A stretch of DNA of 64,000 bases from an uncultured Paracoccaceae bacterium (GTDB lineage: Bacteria; Pseudomonadota; Alphaproteobacteria; Rhodobacterales; Rhodobacteraceae): assembly GCA_947501355.1 (NCBI GenBank), contig CANMVA010000003.1, positions 1-64,000 of the forward strand, given 5' to 3'. The notes beneath the pieces are model-generated. The model was given only the letters and a program-made list of their open reading frames with translations. It did no database searches and was not told the origin of the DNA. Both the position numbers and the translations under genes were made by a program. Positions 1-8,630 of this stretch are shown piece after piece; the stretch's first letter is position 1, and each line of letters starts with the position of its first letter.

Positions 1-1165
1 GGCGGAGCGCTTCGCGGCGCACGACTTGCGCGGCTGCAATCAGGCCCATCAGAAGGGCGGAGAACACCACGATCAGAAGCCCGCGGGGGCGGGCGGGGCC
101 GGGGGGGATTTCTGCGGGGGACAGAATGGTGCTGTCGGCCTGTTGGATGCCCTGCTGAACGCTTGTTTCCTTGAGCCGCGACAGGAAATACTCGTAGATC
201 AGGCTAGACGCTGTCGCCTCCCGCTGGAGCTGTTCGAGAGTCACGAGATCGAGCGACTGGCGGCTGATCTTTTCCGACAGGTCCGTTTCAAGTTGGCGCA
301 GGGTTTCAAGCTGCGCGCGGTCGCGGACATTGCTGCGGCCAGAGCGCTTGATGCCGGTCTCGCGCGCAAAAATGCGCTCGCGGACTTCTTTGAGCTGCTG
401 GGACAGAAGCTCAAGCGTTTCGGGGTTGATCAACTCCATCTCGGCGGCGAAGGTCTTGGCATCGGTCTCGGCCGTTTCCAGTTCGATCTTCAACTCGGCC
501 ACGCGGTCGCTGAGCCAGGCAGTCGCCTGTTCGGTGGCTGTAAATTTCAAATCAATCTGGCGCCGAATATAGAGCTTTGACAAAGTGTTAGAGATCAGCG
601 CCGCCTTTTCAGGCGTGCTGGCCTCGGTCGTGAGTTCAAAGACCATACTGTCGGGAATATTGCGCACGGTGATCGCGTCCGAGAGCGCATCGAGCGTGGC
701 TGTCCGGCTTTCGCGCATTGGCTCGGCAGGGGGAATGCCCAGCAGCGCCTTGGCCAGCGCAAGGCTGCGATCCATCAAGCCGGGCGGGCGCAGCGCAGGG
801 TTGAACTCGACATCGCGGTCCAGATGAAGCGTGTCGACCACATCCGCAAGCAGGGCGCGCGACGACAACACCTCTACCTCGGTGTTCACGGCCGTGTTGT
901 CGGCGGGCAGGCCGGGCAGCACGCTGCTCAGATCGCCGAGCTTGTCGACCTGCGGTTCCATCACCACGACGGCCGTCGCACGGTAGAGCGGCTGGGCCAG
1001 CGTCTGCAGCCAGATCAGCGCCAGAACCGCCCCCAGAAAACCCGCAAGGCACAGGCGAAACTTGGCGCGCCACAACGCCCTGAGCAGGATCCCCAGATCA
1101 AGCACGTCATCCTCGGTCTGCCTGGGTTTGGCAGGCACAGCGAGGCCTGGTGGCAGCGCGGTCAT
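1..1165 (-). CDS. Wzz-type polysaccharide chain-length/co-polymerase protein (3' end outside window)
   Basis: The frame opens with ATG at 1165-1163 and stays open to the window edge (388 codons), so the C-terminus is missing. A hydrophobic segment lies near residues 37-57, followed by a periplasmic Wzz domain with the usual start (PLYRATAVVVM) and a short coiled coil (about residues 215-340). A GNVR-like region and second membrane segment (LIVVFSALLMGLIAAA) follow near residue 370. This is the inner-membrane polysaccharide co-polymerase layout, which controls chain length in Wzy-dependent export. A cytoplasmic tyrosine-kinase domain could follow beyond the edge. It is divergent from the ExoY-like gene and probably shares its promoter region (1166-1275). 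Confidence 0.85.
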   Translation of the reverse strand, partial: MTALPPGLAVPAKPRQTEDDVLDLGILLRALWRAKFRLCLAGFLGAVLALIWLQTLAQPLYRATAVVVMEPQVDKLGDLSSVLPGLPADNTAVNTEVEVLSSRALLADVVDTLHLDRDVEFNPALRPPGLMDRSLALAKALLGIPPAEPMRESRTATLDALSDAITVRNIPDSMVFELTTEASTPEKAALISNTLSKLYIRRQIDLKFTATEQATAWLSDRVAELKIELETAETDAKTFAAEMELINPETLELLSQQLKEVRERIFARETGIKRSGRSNVRDRAQLETLRQLETDLSEKISRQSLDLVTLEQLQREATASSLIYEYFLSRLKETSVQQGIQQADSTILSPAEIPPGPARPRGLLIVVFSALLMGLIAAAQVVRREALR

Positions 1166-1275
1166 GGCGCGTCCTTTCATCAAATGCGTTTCATTTTTCT
1201 GACGCTACGCCCGAAGTGTGGAGGCTTCCTTAACCGCTTTGACGTTTCATGGGCCCAGCAGCTTGTGAGGGCGAA

Positions 1276-1947
1276 ATGAAACATGAAAACTTTACCGATT
1301 GGCCGGATGCCCGCATTGGGCGCCGGTTGGCGTTCCACCGCTATGTGACTCGTGGAAAACGTGTTCTGGACGTAGCGGGCGTGCTGGTTCTGGCGCCGGT
1401 CGCGGTGCCGCTGGTGGCGGTCCTTTGGGGTGCTGTGCGGCTGGATGGCGGCCCGGGCTTTTTCGGTCATGACCGGGTGGGGCGCGAGGCCACGCAGTTT
1501 CGGTGCTGGAAACTGCGCACGATGTGTGTAGACGCGCCGGCGCGGCTACGCGCGCATCTGAAACGCGATCCGGGTGCGGCGCGGGAATGGGCACAGAATT
1601 ACAAGCTGAAGGACGACCCGCGCGTGACGCGACTGGGCCGCATTCTGCGCAAGACCTCGCTGGATGAACTGCCCCAGCTTTGGAATGTGCTGCGCGGAGA
1701 GATGAGCCTTGTCGGCCCGCGCCCGGTGCCTGAGGCGGAGCTGGAGGAATATCGCGGGTTCGAGTGGGCCTATCTGATGTGCCGCCCCGGAATTACGGGG
1801 GTCTGGCAGGTCTCGGGCCGCAATGATGTCAGCTATGCTGAACGGGTGAAGATGGACGTGGGCTACGTTCTGAACGCTCGGTTGAGAACTGATCTGGAGG
1901 TTCTCTGGAAAACCATCGGGGCGGTTGTGAAACGGACGGGATGTTAG
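1276..1947 (+). CDS. ExoY-like undecaprenyl-phosphate sugar-1-phosphate transferase
   Basis: Bacterial sugar transferase of 223 aa, of the polyprenol-phosphate hexose-1-phosphate transferase family that starts EPS repeat units on the lipid carrier. After one hydrophobic segment ([20 protein letters not shown]) come the family blocks: KLRTM near residue 76, the [22 protein letters not shown]-type block near 130, and [13 protein letters not shown] near 170. The short length matches ExoY rather than the long WcaJ/WbaP forms with extra membrane segments. An upstream in-frame ATG at 1249 exists, but the ATG at 1276 has GAGGG about 7 bases upstream and is preferred. It is the likely first committed enzyme of the 1-8 kb EPS cluster. 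Confidence 0.9.
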   Translation: MKHENFTDWPDARIGRRLAFHRYVTRGKRVLDVAGVLVLAPVAVPLVAVLWGAVRLDGGPGFFGHDRVGREATQFRCWKLRTMCVDAPARLRAHLKRDPGAAREWAQNYKLKDDPRVTRLGRILRKTSLDELPQLWNVLRGEMSLVGPRPVPEAELEEYRGFEWAYLMCRPGITGVWQVSGRNDVSYAERVKMDVGYVLNARLRTDLEVLWKTIGAVVKRTGC

Positions 1948-2014
1948 CCTGAACCGTTTATGACGTGAGGCGCTGCTGTTGGATCGCCCGCTTTTCGCGG
2001 CTTCTCAAGTAAAT

Positions 2015-3265
2015 CTAGACTTTGAAGCGCAGTTTTGGGTGCAGCAAGGCTGTCAGCCCCGGCAGGATGCCATGGCGATGGGCCAGAGCGGCGGCGCACA
2101 GGCCCGCAAAGGCGAGTTGACTGATCGCGGTTGTCACCGCCAGAGCGTGGAGTGATTGGGTCGCGGCATAAAACTGTGTAATCGCTGTTGCGGGGATCGC
2201 GATCCAGATGAGAACCGCGCGGGGCCGTTCCATATCCGTCATCGTCATCAGCATGCCGGTTGCGCCGAACAGGGCAGGAGCGGCCTGGCCGAGCGTCAGC
2301 CAGATCAGCACGCTTGTGGCCGCCGCAAATTGCGGGCCAAAGAGTGGGAGCGTGAGGGGACCGAGGACGGCAAGGCCCGTGGCGGCCCCCCCACCGATCA
2401 GGAAGAAGCCAAGATTGGTGCGCGCGGCGAGACCGCCGAAACCTGCACGCTGGTGATAGGCGCGCGACAGGGCCGGTGCCAAGGCGCTGCGCAGCGCATC
2501 GAAGAGAAGCGCAAGCAATCCCGCGAGTCGGCGCGCCACAAGATAGAGCGCAGCCTGGGTTGGACTGGCCATCAGGGTCAGCACGATGACGTCCAGATGG
2601 CTGAGCAGCATCCAGCCCGCTTGTGCGGTGGTCAAGGCGCGCAGGCTTGCCCGGTCCGGACGACAGGGCAGGGGAGGGGCGCTGAGCGGCCAGGCCAGTG
2701 GCAGGCAGAGCAGCACTCCGGCGGCATAGATCCAGAGGGCAGTTGCCAGGGTCAGCGGCGCAAATTGCGCATAAAGCGCGCATCCTGCGAGTGGCAGCGC
2801 GGCCCGCAGCAGGCCTTGGCTGAGCAGGGCTTGCACCAACGCGCCTTGCGCCCGGCGGGCCGAGGCGAGCAGCCCCAAAAGGGCCAGCAGCAGCGGCAGG
2901 GCGATGGTCAGGCCTAGGGTGATCGGGTCTTGCGGCAGGGATGCGATCTGCGTCTTGCCCAGGACTGCGCCCAGCAGGAGGGCAAGGGCGAAGCCGCGAA
3001 AGGCGAGGCTCATGAAGGCGCGGGCGATGAGAGAGGTCAGCGCACCGGCCTGCGCGGTGGCCCAGAAGCGCGCGCCCTCGCGCAGGAGCAGTTGCGCCCA
3101 GCCCGCGGTGAGCAGCCCCGCGAGCAGTCCTGAAAGTGCGAGAATTGTCAGCATGCTGCCCAGTTGATCAGGGGGCAAAAGCCGTGCGAGCAGCCATGTA
3201 TAGGCCAGCCAGGCGATGGCCCCTGCGCCGCGTAACGCAGTGGCGGTCAGGATCAGGCGGGACAT
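2015..3265 (-). CDS. Wzx-like polysaccharide flippase (MATE/PST superfamily)
   Basis: 416 aa, almost entirely hydrophobic, with roughly 12 predicted membrane segments separated by short Arg-rich loops. This is the profile of polysaccharide transporter (PST/Wzx) proteins, which flip lipid-linked repeat units across the inner membrane. The frame extends upstream to 3496, but that part reads antisense-like, Arg/Pro/His-rich sequence inside the neighbouring gene; ATG at 3265 begins the hydrophobic protein. It overlaps the Wzy-like gene by 13 bp, so the two are probably translated together. Assignment rests on hydropathy and context; sequence conservation in this family is low. Confidence 0.8.
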   Translation of the reverse strand: MSRLILTATALRGAGAIAWLAYTWLLARLLPPDQLGSMLTILALSGLLAGLLTAGWAQLLLREGARFWATAQAGALTSLIARAFMSLAFRGFALALLLGAVLGKTQIASLPQDPITLGLTIALPLLLALLGLLASARRAQGALVQALLSQGLLRAALPLAGCALYAQFAPLTLATALWIYAAGVLLCLPLAWPLSAPPLPCRPDRASLRALTTAQAGWMLLSHLDVIVLTLMASPTQAALYLVARRLAGLLALLFDALRSALAPALSRAYHQRAGFGGLAARTNLGFFLIGGGAATGLAVLGPLTLPLFGPQFAAATSVLIWLTLGQAAPALFGATGMLMTMTDMERPRAVLIWIAIPATAITQFYAATQSLHALAVTTAISQLAFAGLCAAALAHRHGILPGLTALLHPKLRFKV

Positions 3266-4479
3266 GGCGCGCGCCTTTCCATACGGGTCAGGCGTGGGGC
3301 GAGGGCCGCTGCCACCGCGATCCAGAGCCAGTTGGTGTAGATGCCGCGATAGCCGGTCACCAGCAGGGCTGTCAGCAGGCTGCCGATGCCAAGGGTCAGC
3401 AAGGCGGCGGTGGCCGGGCTGAGCCGGGCGGCCTGCCGCGTCTGGCGGCTGAGCAGGGCACAGAGCATGATGGCCATTTGCAAGAACGCCGGCCACCCTT
3501 CCTCGAAAATACGTCCGATGATCTGGGAGTTTACGCCGGTGGGTAAGGTCCCAAAATTGAGCCCAAGCGCGCGGGCCATCTGGTGGGCGCGCAGGCGGAC
3601 CTCATGGTTTTCACCGATGCCGACGCCAAAAAGCTCCCCGGTCCAGAGCGGGGAGAGGCCGCCGAGCATAGACGCCAGCCGCATCGCGGCGGAGCGGTCG
3701 GCGGCGTGGGTGGCGAGCCTGTCGGCGTAAAACACCGACACGAAGAAGGTCAGCAGAATGGCGATTACCGCGCTGCTGGCCATCACGACCAGCAGGCTGC
3801 GCAGGCTCAGCGTTTGGGTCGTGTGCAGAGCCACGCCAACCATGAGCGGGGCCAGTACGATCACGCTGGTCGAGCGGGTGAAGAGCAGGCAGGTGCCAAA
3901 GAGAAGGAGCGCGGCCCAGAGCGCCATGCGGCGGTCTGTGTCCGGGTGCAAGAGCAACGCCAGAACGACGCCAATCGTCATGGTGATATGGGTCGCGAAG
4001 GTCGACACTTCGGGAAAGAGCGCAAAGCCGCGCCCGTATTGGGGCGGCAGGCTGAAGGCGATATTCGTTCGGAAATCAAGCGCTTGGGCCCCCAGTGCGA
4101 TCTGTCCGAGGAACAGAAGTGCAGAGGCTGTTGCAGCCATCAGGAACCCGCGCAGGAAGGTCTGGCGCGCCGTGGCATCGGTCAACGCGATGGCGCTGAG
4201 GGCCGTGAAGGGCAGCGCGCAAGCGACAGTCCACAGGACGACGAGCGGTTGGCCTCTGACGACGCTCCAGGACAGCAGGACGCAGGCGGCGAGCGCGAGG
4301 GGTGCGGTGAGACGCAGGCCAGTCATACGCCGGCAATAGAGCGCAAGGAGCGGCCAGCCCGCGAGGGCGATCAGGTCGAGCGGTTGCAGCGGCAGCGGCA
4401 GGCCCGGCACGGCAAAAGCAGGCGTCCATAGCGCGAGGGCGACACAGAGCGCCCAGAGCGAGAGGGGAGAGGCGCGCAT
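3253..4479 (-). CDS. O-antigen ligase/Wzy-like polymerase
   Basis: 408 aa polytopic membrane protein with about 10-12 hydrophobic segments and one larger periplasmic loop in the second half (about residues 255-320, with GVGIGENHEVRLRAHQ). The alternating hydrophobic helices with a late hydrophilic loop fit the WaaL/Wzy superfamily, which polymerises or ligates undecaprenyl-linked glycan in the periplasm. It sits between the flippase gene and a GT4 glycosyltransferase, as expected for a Wzx/Wzy pathway. The gap to the upstream GT gene is one base. Ligase and polymerase cannot be told apart from sequence alone; cluster context favours polymerase. Confidence 0.75.
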   Translation of the reverse strand: MRASPLSLWALCVALALWTPAFAVPGLPLPLQPLDLIALAGWPLLALYCRRMTGLRLTAPLALAACVLLSWSVVRGQPLVVLWTVACALPFTALSAIALTDATARQTFLRGFLMAATASALLFLGQIALGAQALDFRTNIAFSLPPQYGRGFALFPEVSTFATHITMTIGVVLALLLHPDTDRRMALWAALLLFGTCLLFTRSTSVIVLAPLMVGVALHTTQTLSLRSLLVVMASSAVIAILLTFFVSVFYADRLATHAADRSAAMRLASMLGGLSPLWTGELFGVGIGENHEVRLRAHQMARALGLNFGTLPTGVNSQIIGRIFEEGWPAFLQMAIMLCALLSRQTRQAARLSPATAALLTLGIGSLLTALLVTGYRGIYTNWLWIAVAAALAPRLTRMERRAPCPA

Positions 4480-4480
4480 T

Positions 4481-5575
4481 TCAGAGCGCCTTTAGAAAAG
4501 GGGCGAGGGCGCGGTCGGCCTGGGTGTCGAAGGACAGCGCGCGGGCGAGGGCGTCGGTGTTTTGTAGATCGGTCGGTGGCGTTGCGTTGGGGTTTGAAAG
4601 CAAGGTTGCGGCGCGATCCGTGGCCTGGGCGACGGTGCGAAAGCGCAAGGCGCGGTCGGGGACCAGCTCCCGCACGCCGCCACCATCATAGACAAGGGGC
4701 GTGAGACCCGCAGTGATCATCTCGGCGACGGCGATGCCGAAATGTTCGTGCCGGTAGAAATGCAGGCCGATGCGGGCGGTGGCGAGCGCCTCGCGGAGTT
4801 GCGCGTCGGAGGCATTGGACAGAAAGCGCAGGTAGGGCTTGTGCTGATGCAGCCGGATCAGGCGACGGGCATATCGGCTGTCGGCGCGACCGAGGATCGT
4901 GAGCGTCGCGGGCAGGGCGCGGACGCGCAGGGCTTCGGTGACGGCGATCGCGTCCTCAATCCGTTTGTTGGGGACGATGCGGCCGATGCTGAGCAAGGCA
5001 TGCGGGTCGCGCGGGCGATGCGCGTCGCTAAGGGCCTCGACCTTCGGGTAGAGTGTTTCGGGGCGGGTAATGCCGTGGGCGCGCGCGGCGATGCGAGCGG
5101 TCCAGTGGGAGTTGGCGAGCGTGTGCGTTCGGGAGGGATTGGCCACGGGCCGGGCCAGCGCGCGGCATGCCAGCGCGTAAAGCTGGCGGGGCAAGAATGG
5201 CGCGCGGGCCCCCAAAAGGTGGAGTAGTTTGGGATGGGCGCTGAAAAGGACGGGGGCGTGCAGGATGCGCAAGGTGGGGCGGCCGGTCTCAGGGCCTTCA
5301 CCATAGCTGAGAATCACGGCGTCGAAGGTGGTCGCAAGGCGCTTCAACACGCGGCAGACGAGGGCATATTTGAAAAGGCTCAGACGGCGCAGGAACGGGA
5401 GTGTCCCAAGGCGCAGAAGCATGGGCCGGTGGTGCTGATTACCTGTTTGCAGACCGTTGATATCCAGCACGCCGACGCGGTGGCCTGCGGCGCGCAGGCG
5501 CATGATGAGGGCGTCGGCATAGGCCTCCGCCCCGCCGCGGGCAGAGAAGTCGGCATGGGCCACAAGGATGTTCAT
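4481..5575 (-). CDS. GT4-family glycosyltransferase
   Basis: 364 aa GT-B fold enzyme. The N-terminus has the GT4 pattern (HADFSARGGAEAYADAL) for acceptor binding. The C-terminal half holds the nucleotide-sugar domain opening with LLSIGRIVPNKRIEDAI, and the EX7E-type motif region (HEHFGIAVAEMITAGLTPLVYD). It would add one sugar to the growing lipid-linked repeat unit at the cytoplasmic face; donor and acceptor cannot be read from sequence. Its ATG overlaps the stop of the upstream sulfotransferase gene (ATGA). It belongs to the minus-strand run 7409-2015. Confidence 0.88.
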   Translation of the reverse strand: MNILVAHADFSARGGAEAYADALIMRLRAAGHRVGVLDINGLQTGNQHHRPMLLRLGTLPFLRRLSLFKYALVCRVLKRLATTFDAVILSYGEGPETGRPTLRILHAPVLFSAHPKLLHLLGARAPFLPRQLYALACRALARPVANPSRTHTLANSHWTARIAARAHGITRPETLYPKVEALSDAHRPRDPHALLSIGRIVPNKRIEDAIAVTEALRVRALPATLTILGRADSRYARRLIRLHQHKPYLRFLSNASDAQLREALATARIGLHFYRHEHFGIAVAEMITAGLTPLVYDGGGVRELVPDRALRFRTVAQATDRAATLLSNPNATPPTDLQNTDALARALSFDTQADRALAPFLKAL

Positions 5576-6435
5576 TGGAGCGCCTCGCGGAGGGCGGCTA
5601 CTTCGGACGGGGGAACGTCCGCCAGGGGGGCGCCGAACCAGAGTGGCTTGAGGCGGTGCTTGACGGAACGCGGCAGGGCCGCGCGCAGGGCTGTTTTGAG
5701 GCCTGAGCGATGGAGAGCGGCGTTGAGCGCAGGCAGGCGGGGTGCTGCGCTGGCATTGCGGGCGGTTCGGGTCAGATCAAAGCTTGACGGGTTGATATCG
5801 AGCCACTGGGCAATCTGGATGAGTGAGTCTTGCGGGGTGGCGATCATCTCCTCGAACCGCATCAAACATATCTGGTTTTCGTGAAATGTTTTTTGGTAGC
5901 GCGCCACGGCCTCTGCCTGCCGGGAGGGGCGTATAAGATAGCGTGCCGCGAGGGGCGTGGCGCTCTCCTGCTCGGCCCGCAACTCAGATGCGAGCGATGC
6001 GCGGGTCCGGCCAGTGCGCCGGGCTAGATGGTAATGCGACAGCGCGCGTTTCAGCGGGTCGCGGGTGAGGATGATCAACTTGGCCTGAGGGCAGCTCGCT
6101 TGGATCAGCGCCGGGGCCTCCGGACAAGCGAGATAGCTGGTGGAGGCGTCGAGCCTGTAGCGCTGGGTCAGGGGCGCAAAAAGCGCGGCGTAGTGTTCGG
6201 GATCGCGGAAGACGGCGAATTGCATGGCTTTGGGCTGACCGCGCGCGATGAACGTTGCAGGGTCCACGTCGTTCAGATGGGTTCGGGCGACATAGTTTGG
6301 GTCGAACTCATGCGCTGAGAAATGGTTGGGTTCCTTGATCTTGGGTAGGCCGATATCAGGATGGCTGGCCAGCCAATGAGAAAGCTGGGTGGAGCCCGCA
6401 CGGGGGGCAGCGATCAGAAACAGATTGGGGCTCAT
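5572..6435 (-). CDS. Sulfotransferase (PAPS-dependent), EPS cluster 1
   Basis: 287 aa. The N-terminus carries the 5'-phosphosulfate-binding loop (IAAPRAGSTQL, residues about 7-17), and a 3'-phosphate-binding segment lies near residue 125 (ILTRDPLKRALSHYH). These are the two PAPS-contact motifs of the sulfotransferase family. It probably sulfates the polysaccharide or a lipid-linked precursor. A longer frame reaches 6519, but the ATG at 6435 forms an ATGA overlap with the upstream GT2 gene and starts directly at the beta strand before the PSB loop. The exact acceptor is unknown. Confidence 0.85.
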   Translation of the reverse strand: MSPNLFLIAAPRAGSTQLSHWLASHPDIGLPKIKEPNHFSAHEFDPNYVARTHLNDVDPATFIARGQPKAMQFAVFRDPEHYAALFAPLTQRYRLDASTSYLACPEAPALIQASCPQAKLIILTRDPLKRALSHYHLARRTGRTRASLASELRAEQESATPLAARYLIRPSRQAEAVARYQKTFHENQICLMRFEEMIATPQDSLIQIAQWLDINPSSFDLTRTARNASAAPRLPALNAALHRSGLKTALRAALPRSVKHRLKPLWFGAPLADVPPSEVAALREALQ

Positions 6436-7409
6436 GAGCGGCGCACCTGCGGGCTGCGTTTGAAAAGCGCGCCGAGCACGCCGAGGCCGAAGCCGATATG
6501 GGAGAGCATCGCAAGCCATGCGACACGTAAAGACGAGCGCCCGCAGCGGGCTGATAAAAGCAGGATCAGCACAAGATAGCCGAGTGCGGGGAGGGCGGCG
6601 GCGGGATGCAGCACCAATGCACTGGGGAGCGACAAGAGCAGCAAAAGCGTCGCGATCACGGGCAGGTTCTGGCGCAGCCCGAAACTGCGATGATGCTTGC
6701 GCGCGGTTTGCAGCCGCCAGCGGCCATTGCGCTGCATCTGCCGGAAAAGCGCGCGCGGGGAGCGGCGGGGGAAGTACCGGATGGCGGCGGCCTGTTCCAT
6801 CCAGATGCGGCCACCGGCGGCGATCAGACGTTCGTCATATTCGACATCCTCATTGGCAATAAAGGCAGGATCATAGCCGCCCAGGGCCAGGAAACGCTCA
6901 AGCCGGAAAGCGGCGTGATGGCCATGGCGCACCCAACCGGAGCGGGCGCGTTTGCGGTGCAGCGCGCCGCCATGGCCCAGCCAGCCCCGTTGCAGATCAG
7001 CCGCCGCGCGTTGCCAGGGGTCGCTGATCCTGCGGGTGGCGATCATCGGCACGGTGACGCTGTCGGCGTCCCGCGCGATCATCGTATCGACGAGGGTTTC
7101 GACGAAATCGGGGGGGTAAAGCTCATGCGCGTCGACGCGGATCAGGATGTCATAGCCGCGTGCCTGCGCCTGTCGCGCGGCCATGTTGACGCCGCTGGCC
7201 TGTGTGACATCCGGGTTATGGAGCAACCGCACCCGCGGTGTGATGCGCGCCATATTCGCGACGATCTCACAACTTCGGTCGGTGGAGCCGCCATCGACCA
7301 CCCAGATCTCCCGCGCCAGAGACTGCGTGAGCAGGCTTTCCAGCAGATCGGGCAGGTAGGCTTCTTCATTCAGACACGGAATGACAAGCAGCGTCGCATA
7401 GCGGTTCAT
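6432..7409 (-). CDS. GT2-family glycosyltransferase, ExoA-like
   Basis: 325 aa. It has a GT-A catalytic domain with LVIPCLNEEAYL at the start, VVDGGSTDRS near residue 38, a DXD-like RVDAHELYP near residue 90 and NEDVEYDERL near residue 190, then two C-terminal hydrophobic segments (about 250-310). The layout resembles ExoA of succinoglycan synthesis, a membrane-anchored beta-glycosyltransferase. An in-frame upstream start at 7451 exists; ATG at 7409 has a GGGG-containing stretch about 8 bases upstream and begins the conserved domain. The 3' end overlaps the sulfotransferase start (ATGA). Confidence 0.85.
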   Translation of the reverse strand: MNRYATLLVIPCLNEEAYLPDLLESLLTQSLAREIWVVDGGSTDRSCEIVANMARITPRVRLLHNPDVTQASGVNMAARQAQARGYDILIRVDAHELYPPDFVETLVDTMIARDADSVTVPMIATRRISDPWQRAAADLQRGWLGHGGALHRKRARSGWVRHGHHAAFRLERFLALGGYDPAFIANEDVEYDERLIAAGGRIWMEQAAAIRYFPRRSPRALFRQMQRNGRWRLQTARKHHRSFGLRQNLPVIATLLLLLSLPSALVLHPAAALPALGYLVLILLLSARCGRSSLRVAWLAMLSHIGFGLGVLGALFKRSPQVRRS

Positions 7410-7519
7410 GATGACCCCACATCGGTTAAACAGGCCGTGCAAGGCCCCCATGGCCCAGCATCGCGCCGATGCGTTTATGGGGCGTTAAGCGAACCGGTAC
7501 GCCAAGCCCTTAAATACCT

Positions 7520-8173
7520 TCAACTGTAGTTAAATCGTCTGAGATCCCAAGCGTAGCGATTGGCCACAAGTGCGCTTGTCTGCGGGCTGTACCACGCGCT
7601 CCAATCGGTTTTGGGGCGGGCGTTTACATGACCTAATTCAGGGCGCAGTGGCAGGTTCAGATCGGCCAGAAGGGCGGGCAGTTCGTCGGCGAGATGCTCC
7701 AACCGCAGGATGTCGGTGACAAGGCGCGCGCCATTGGCATTGGTGGTCCAGGCCTGTGCCGACCATGTGCCAAAGCGCCGCCAGCGTTGGTGAATGCGCC
7801 CGCCGCCACCTGCCCCAAAAGGCTGGGTTTCGCGCAGCCAGCGGCTGAAACTTGTCTGCCCCAGACCGATACGTCGGCGCAGCCGCCAGACGCCATCCAC
7901 ATCCGCGATCATCCGGTAGAGGGAGACCAGCCTTGGGTAGGGGTTGCGCACGCAGGTGATCCGTCGATACGCCTCGAACGGCCAGCGCTTGTCGGCAAAG
8001 CTGATCTGCGCCTCCGCCGGGCTCATATGCGCATAGAACGGGTTTTGCATTGTGCGATCGCGCCACGGCCCGATCGGTTCCTCGTTCAGCGGTGCAAGCA
8101 GGGCGCGCAAGGATTCCGACCCGGTCTTGGGGTTGGAAAAGAAGATGAATCGGTGCGTGTGCGAGATGATCAT
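7520..8173 (-). CDS. Sulfotransferase family 2 protein
   Basis: 217 aa. The N-terminus reads FIFFSNPKTGSESLR, the 5'-PSB motif of the Sulfotransfer_2 group (carbohydrate sulfotransferases), and CVRNPYPRLVSLYR near residue 75 is the 3'-phosphate site. It lies upstream of the GT2 gene in the same direction with a 110 bp gap, so it may be read from its own promoter or as the head of the cluster. Substrate is inferred to be the EPS. A strong hairpin covers the start codon (8172-8193). Confidence 0.82.
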   Translation of the reverse strand: MIISHTHRFIFFSNPKTGSESLRALLAPLNEEPIGPWRDRTMQNPFYAHMSPAEAQISFADKRWPFEAYRRITCVRNPYPRLVSLYRMIADVDGVWRLRRRIGLGQTSFSRWLRETQPFGAGGGGRIHQRWRRFGTWSAQAWTTNANGARLVTDILRLEHLADELPALLADLNLPLRPELGHVNARPKTDWSAWYSPQTSALVANRYAWDLRRFNYS

Positions 8174-8193
8174 GCCGCCAGATTAGGCGGCAT
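8172..8193 (-). promoter_or_regulatory. Hairpin covering the start codon of the family 2 sulfotransferase gene
   Basis: Perfect 8 bp inverted repeat: arms 8172-8179 and 8186-8193 (ATGCCGCC/GGCGGCAT) with loop AGATTA. On the minus-strand transcript the 3' arm contains the first two bases of the ATG at 8173-8171. It could limit translation, or act as a weak terminator-like element for the gene ending at 8208; no T-run follows. The structure is seen, the role is inferred. Confidence 0.4.
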
Positions 8194-8207
8194 CGGTTAA
8201 ACAAGGC

Positions 8208-8564
8208 TTACTGCTTGTCGTAACGGATTTGCCGCCCCTTGCCGCTGTCGCGGATGGTGACGAGTTCGTCCCCGTTGACCATGATCGCGATACAGTTGGA
8301 GGGCAGGGCCTCGCCGCCCAGTTTGCGGTCATAGCAGACCACGCCGCGCTTCCAGCGCCAGGTGCCGGTGAGCTCTTCGCCGCGGGCCGCACCGGTCAGG
8401 GTGCCATCGCTTTTGAGGCTGAACCACGCTTTGGTCTGAGGCTCCACATAGCGGTTGTCGAGCACCTGGGCGCGCAGGTCTTTTTGCGATTTGATCTGTG
8501 CCCAGTCGGCTTGGGCGGGCAGCGTGGTCAGCAAGAGGGCAGTGGTGGCAAGGGTAAGACGCAT
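8208..8564 (-). CDS. Small secreted protein of unknown function
   Basis: 118 aa with a clear signal peptide (MRLTLATTALLLTTLPAQA, cleavage about residue 19), so periplasmic or exported. The mature part contains a GELTGTWRWKRGVVCYDRKL-like core, with a Trp/Cys pair and a second Cys (LPSNCIAI) that could form a disulfide. This resembles small uncharacterised alphaproteobacterial proteins with a lipocalin-like pattern, but no family is claimed. The longer frame to 8624 would bury the signal peptide, so ATG at 8564 is chosen. It lies downstream of the RTX gene in the same direction, 66 bp away. Confidence 0.65.
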   Translation of the reverse strand: MRLTLATTALLLTTLPAQADWAQIKSQKDLRAQVLDNRYVEPQTKAWFSLKSDGTLTGAARGEELTGTWRWKRGVVCYDRKLGGEALPSNCIAIMVNGDELVTIRDSGKGRQIRYDKQ

Positions 8565-8630
8565 TGGGAAAATCCTTTGTCGGTCAATGCTGGCCAGCTT
8601 AACCGAGGAGGGGTGTTCCGCCAAATCGGG

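Noticed and set aside
2156-2917. Plus-strand 253 aa open frame opposite the flippase gene
   Set aside because: Charged antisense sequence without domains; the minus-strand reading is a clear membrane protein.
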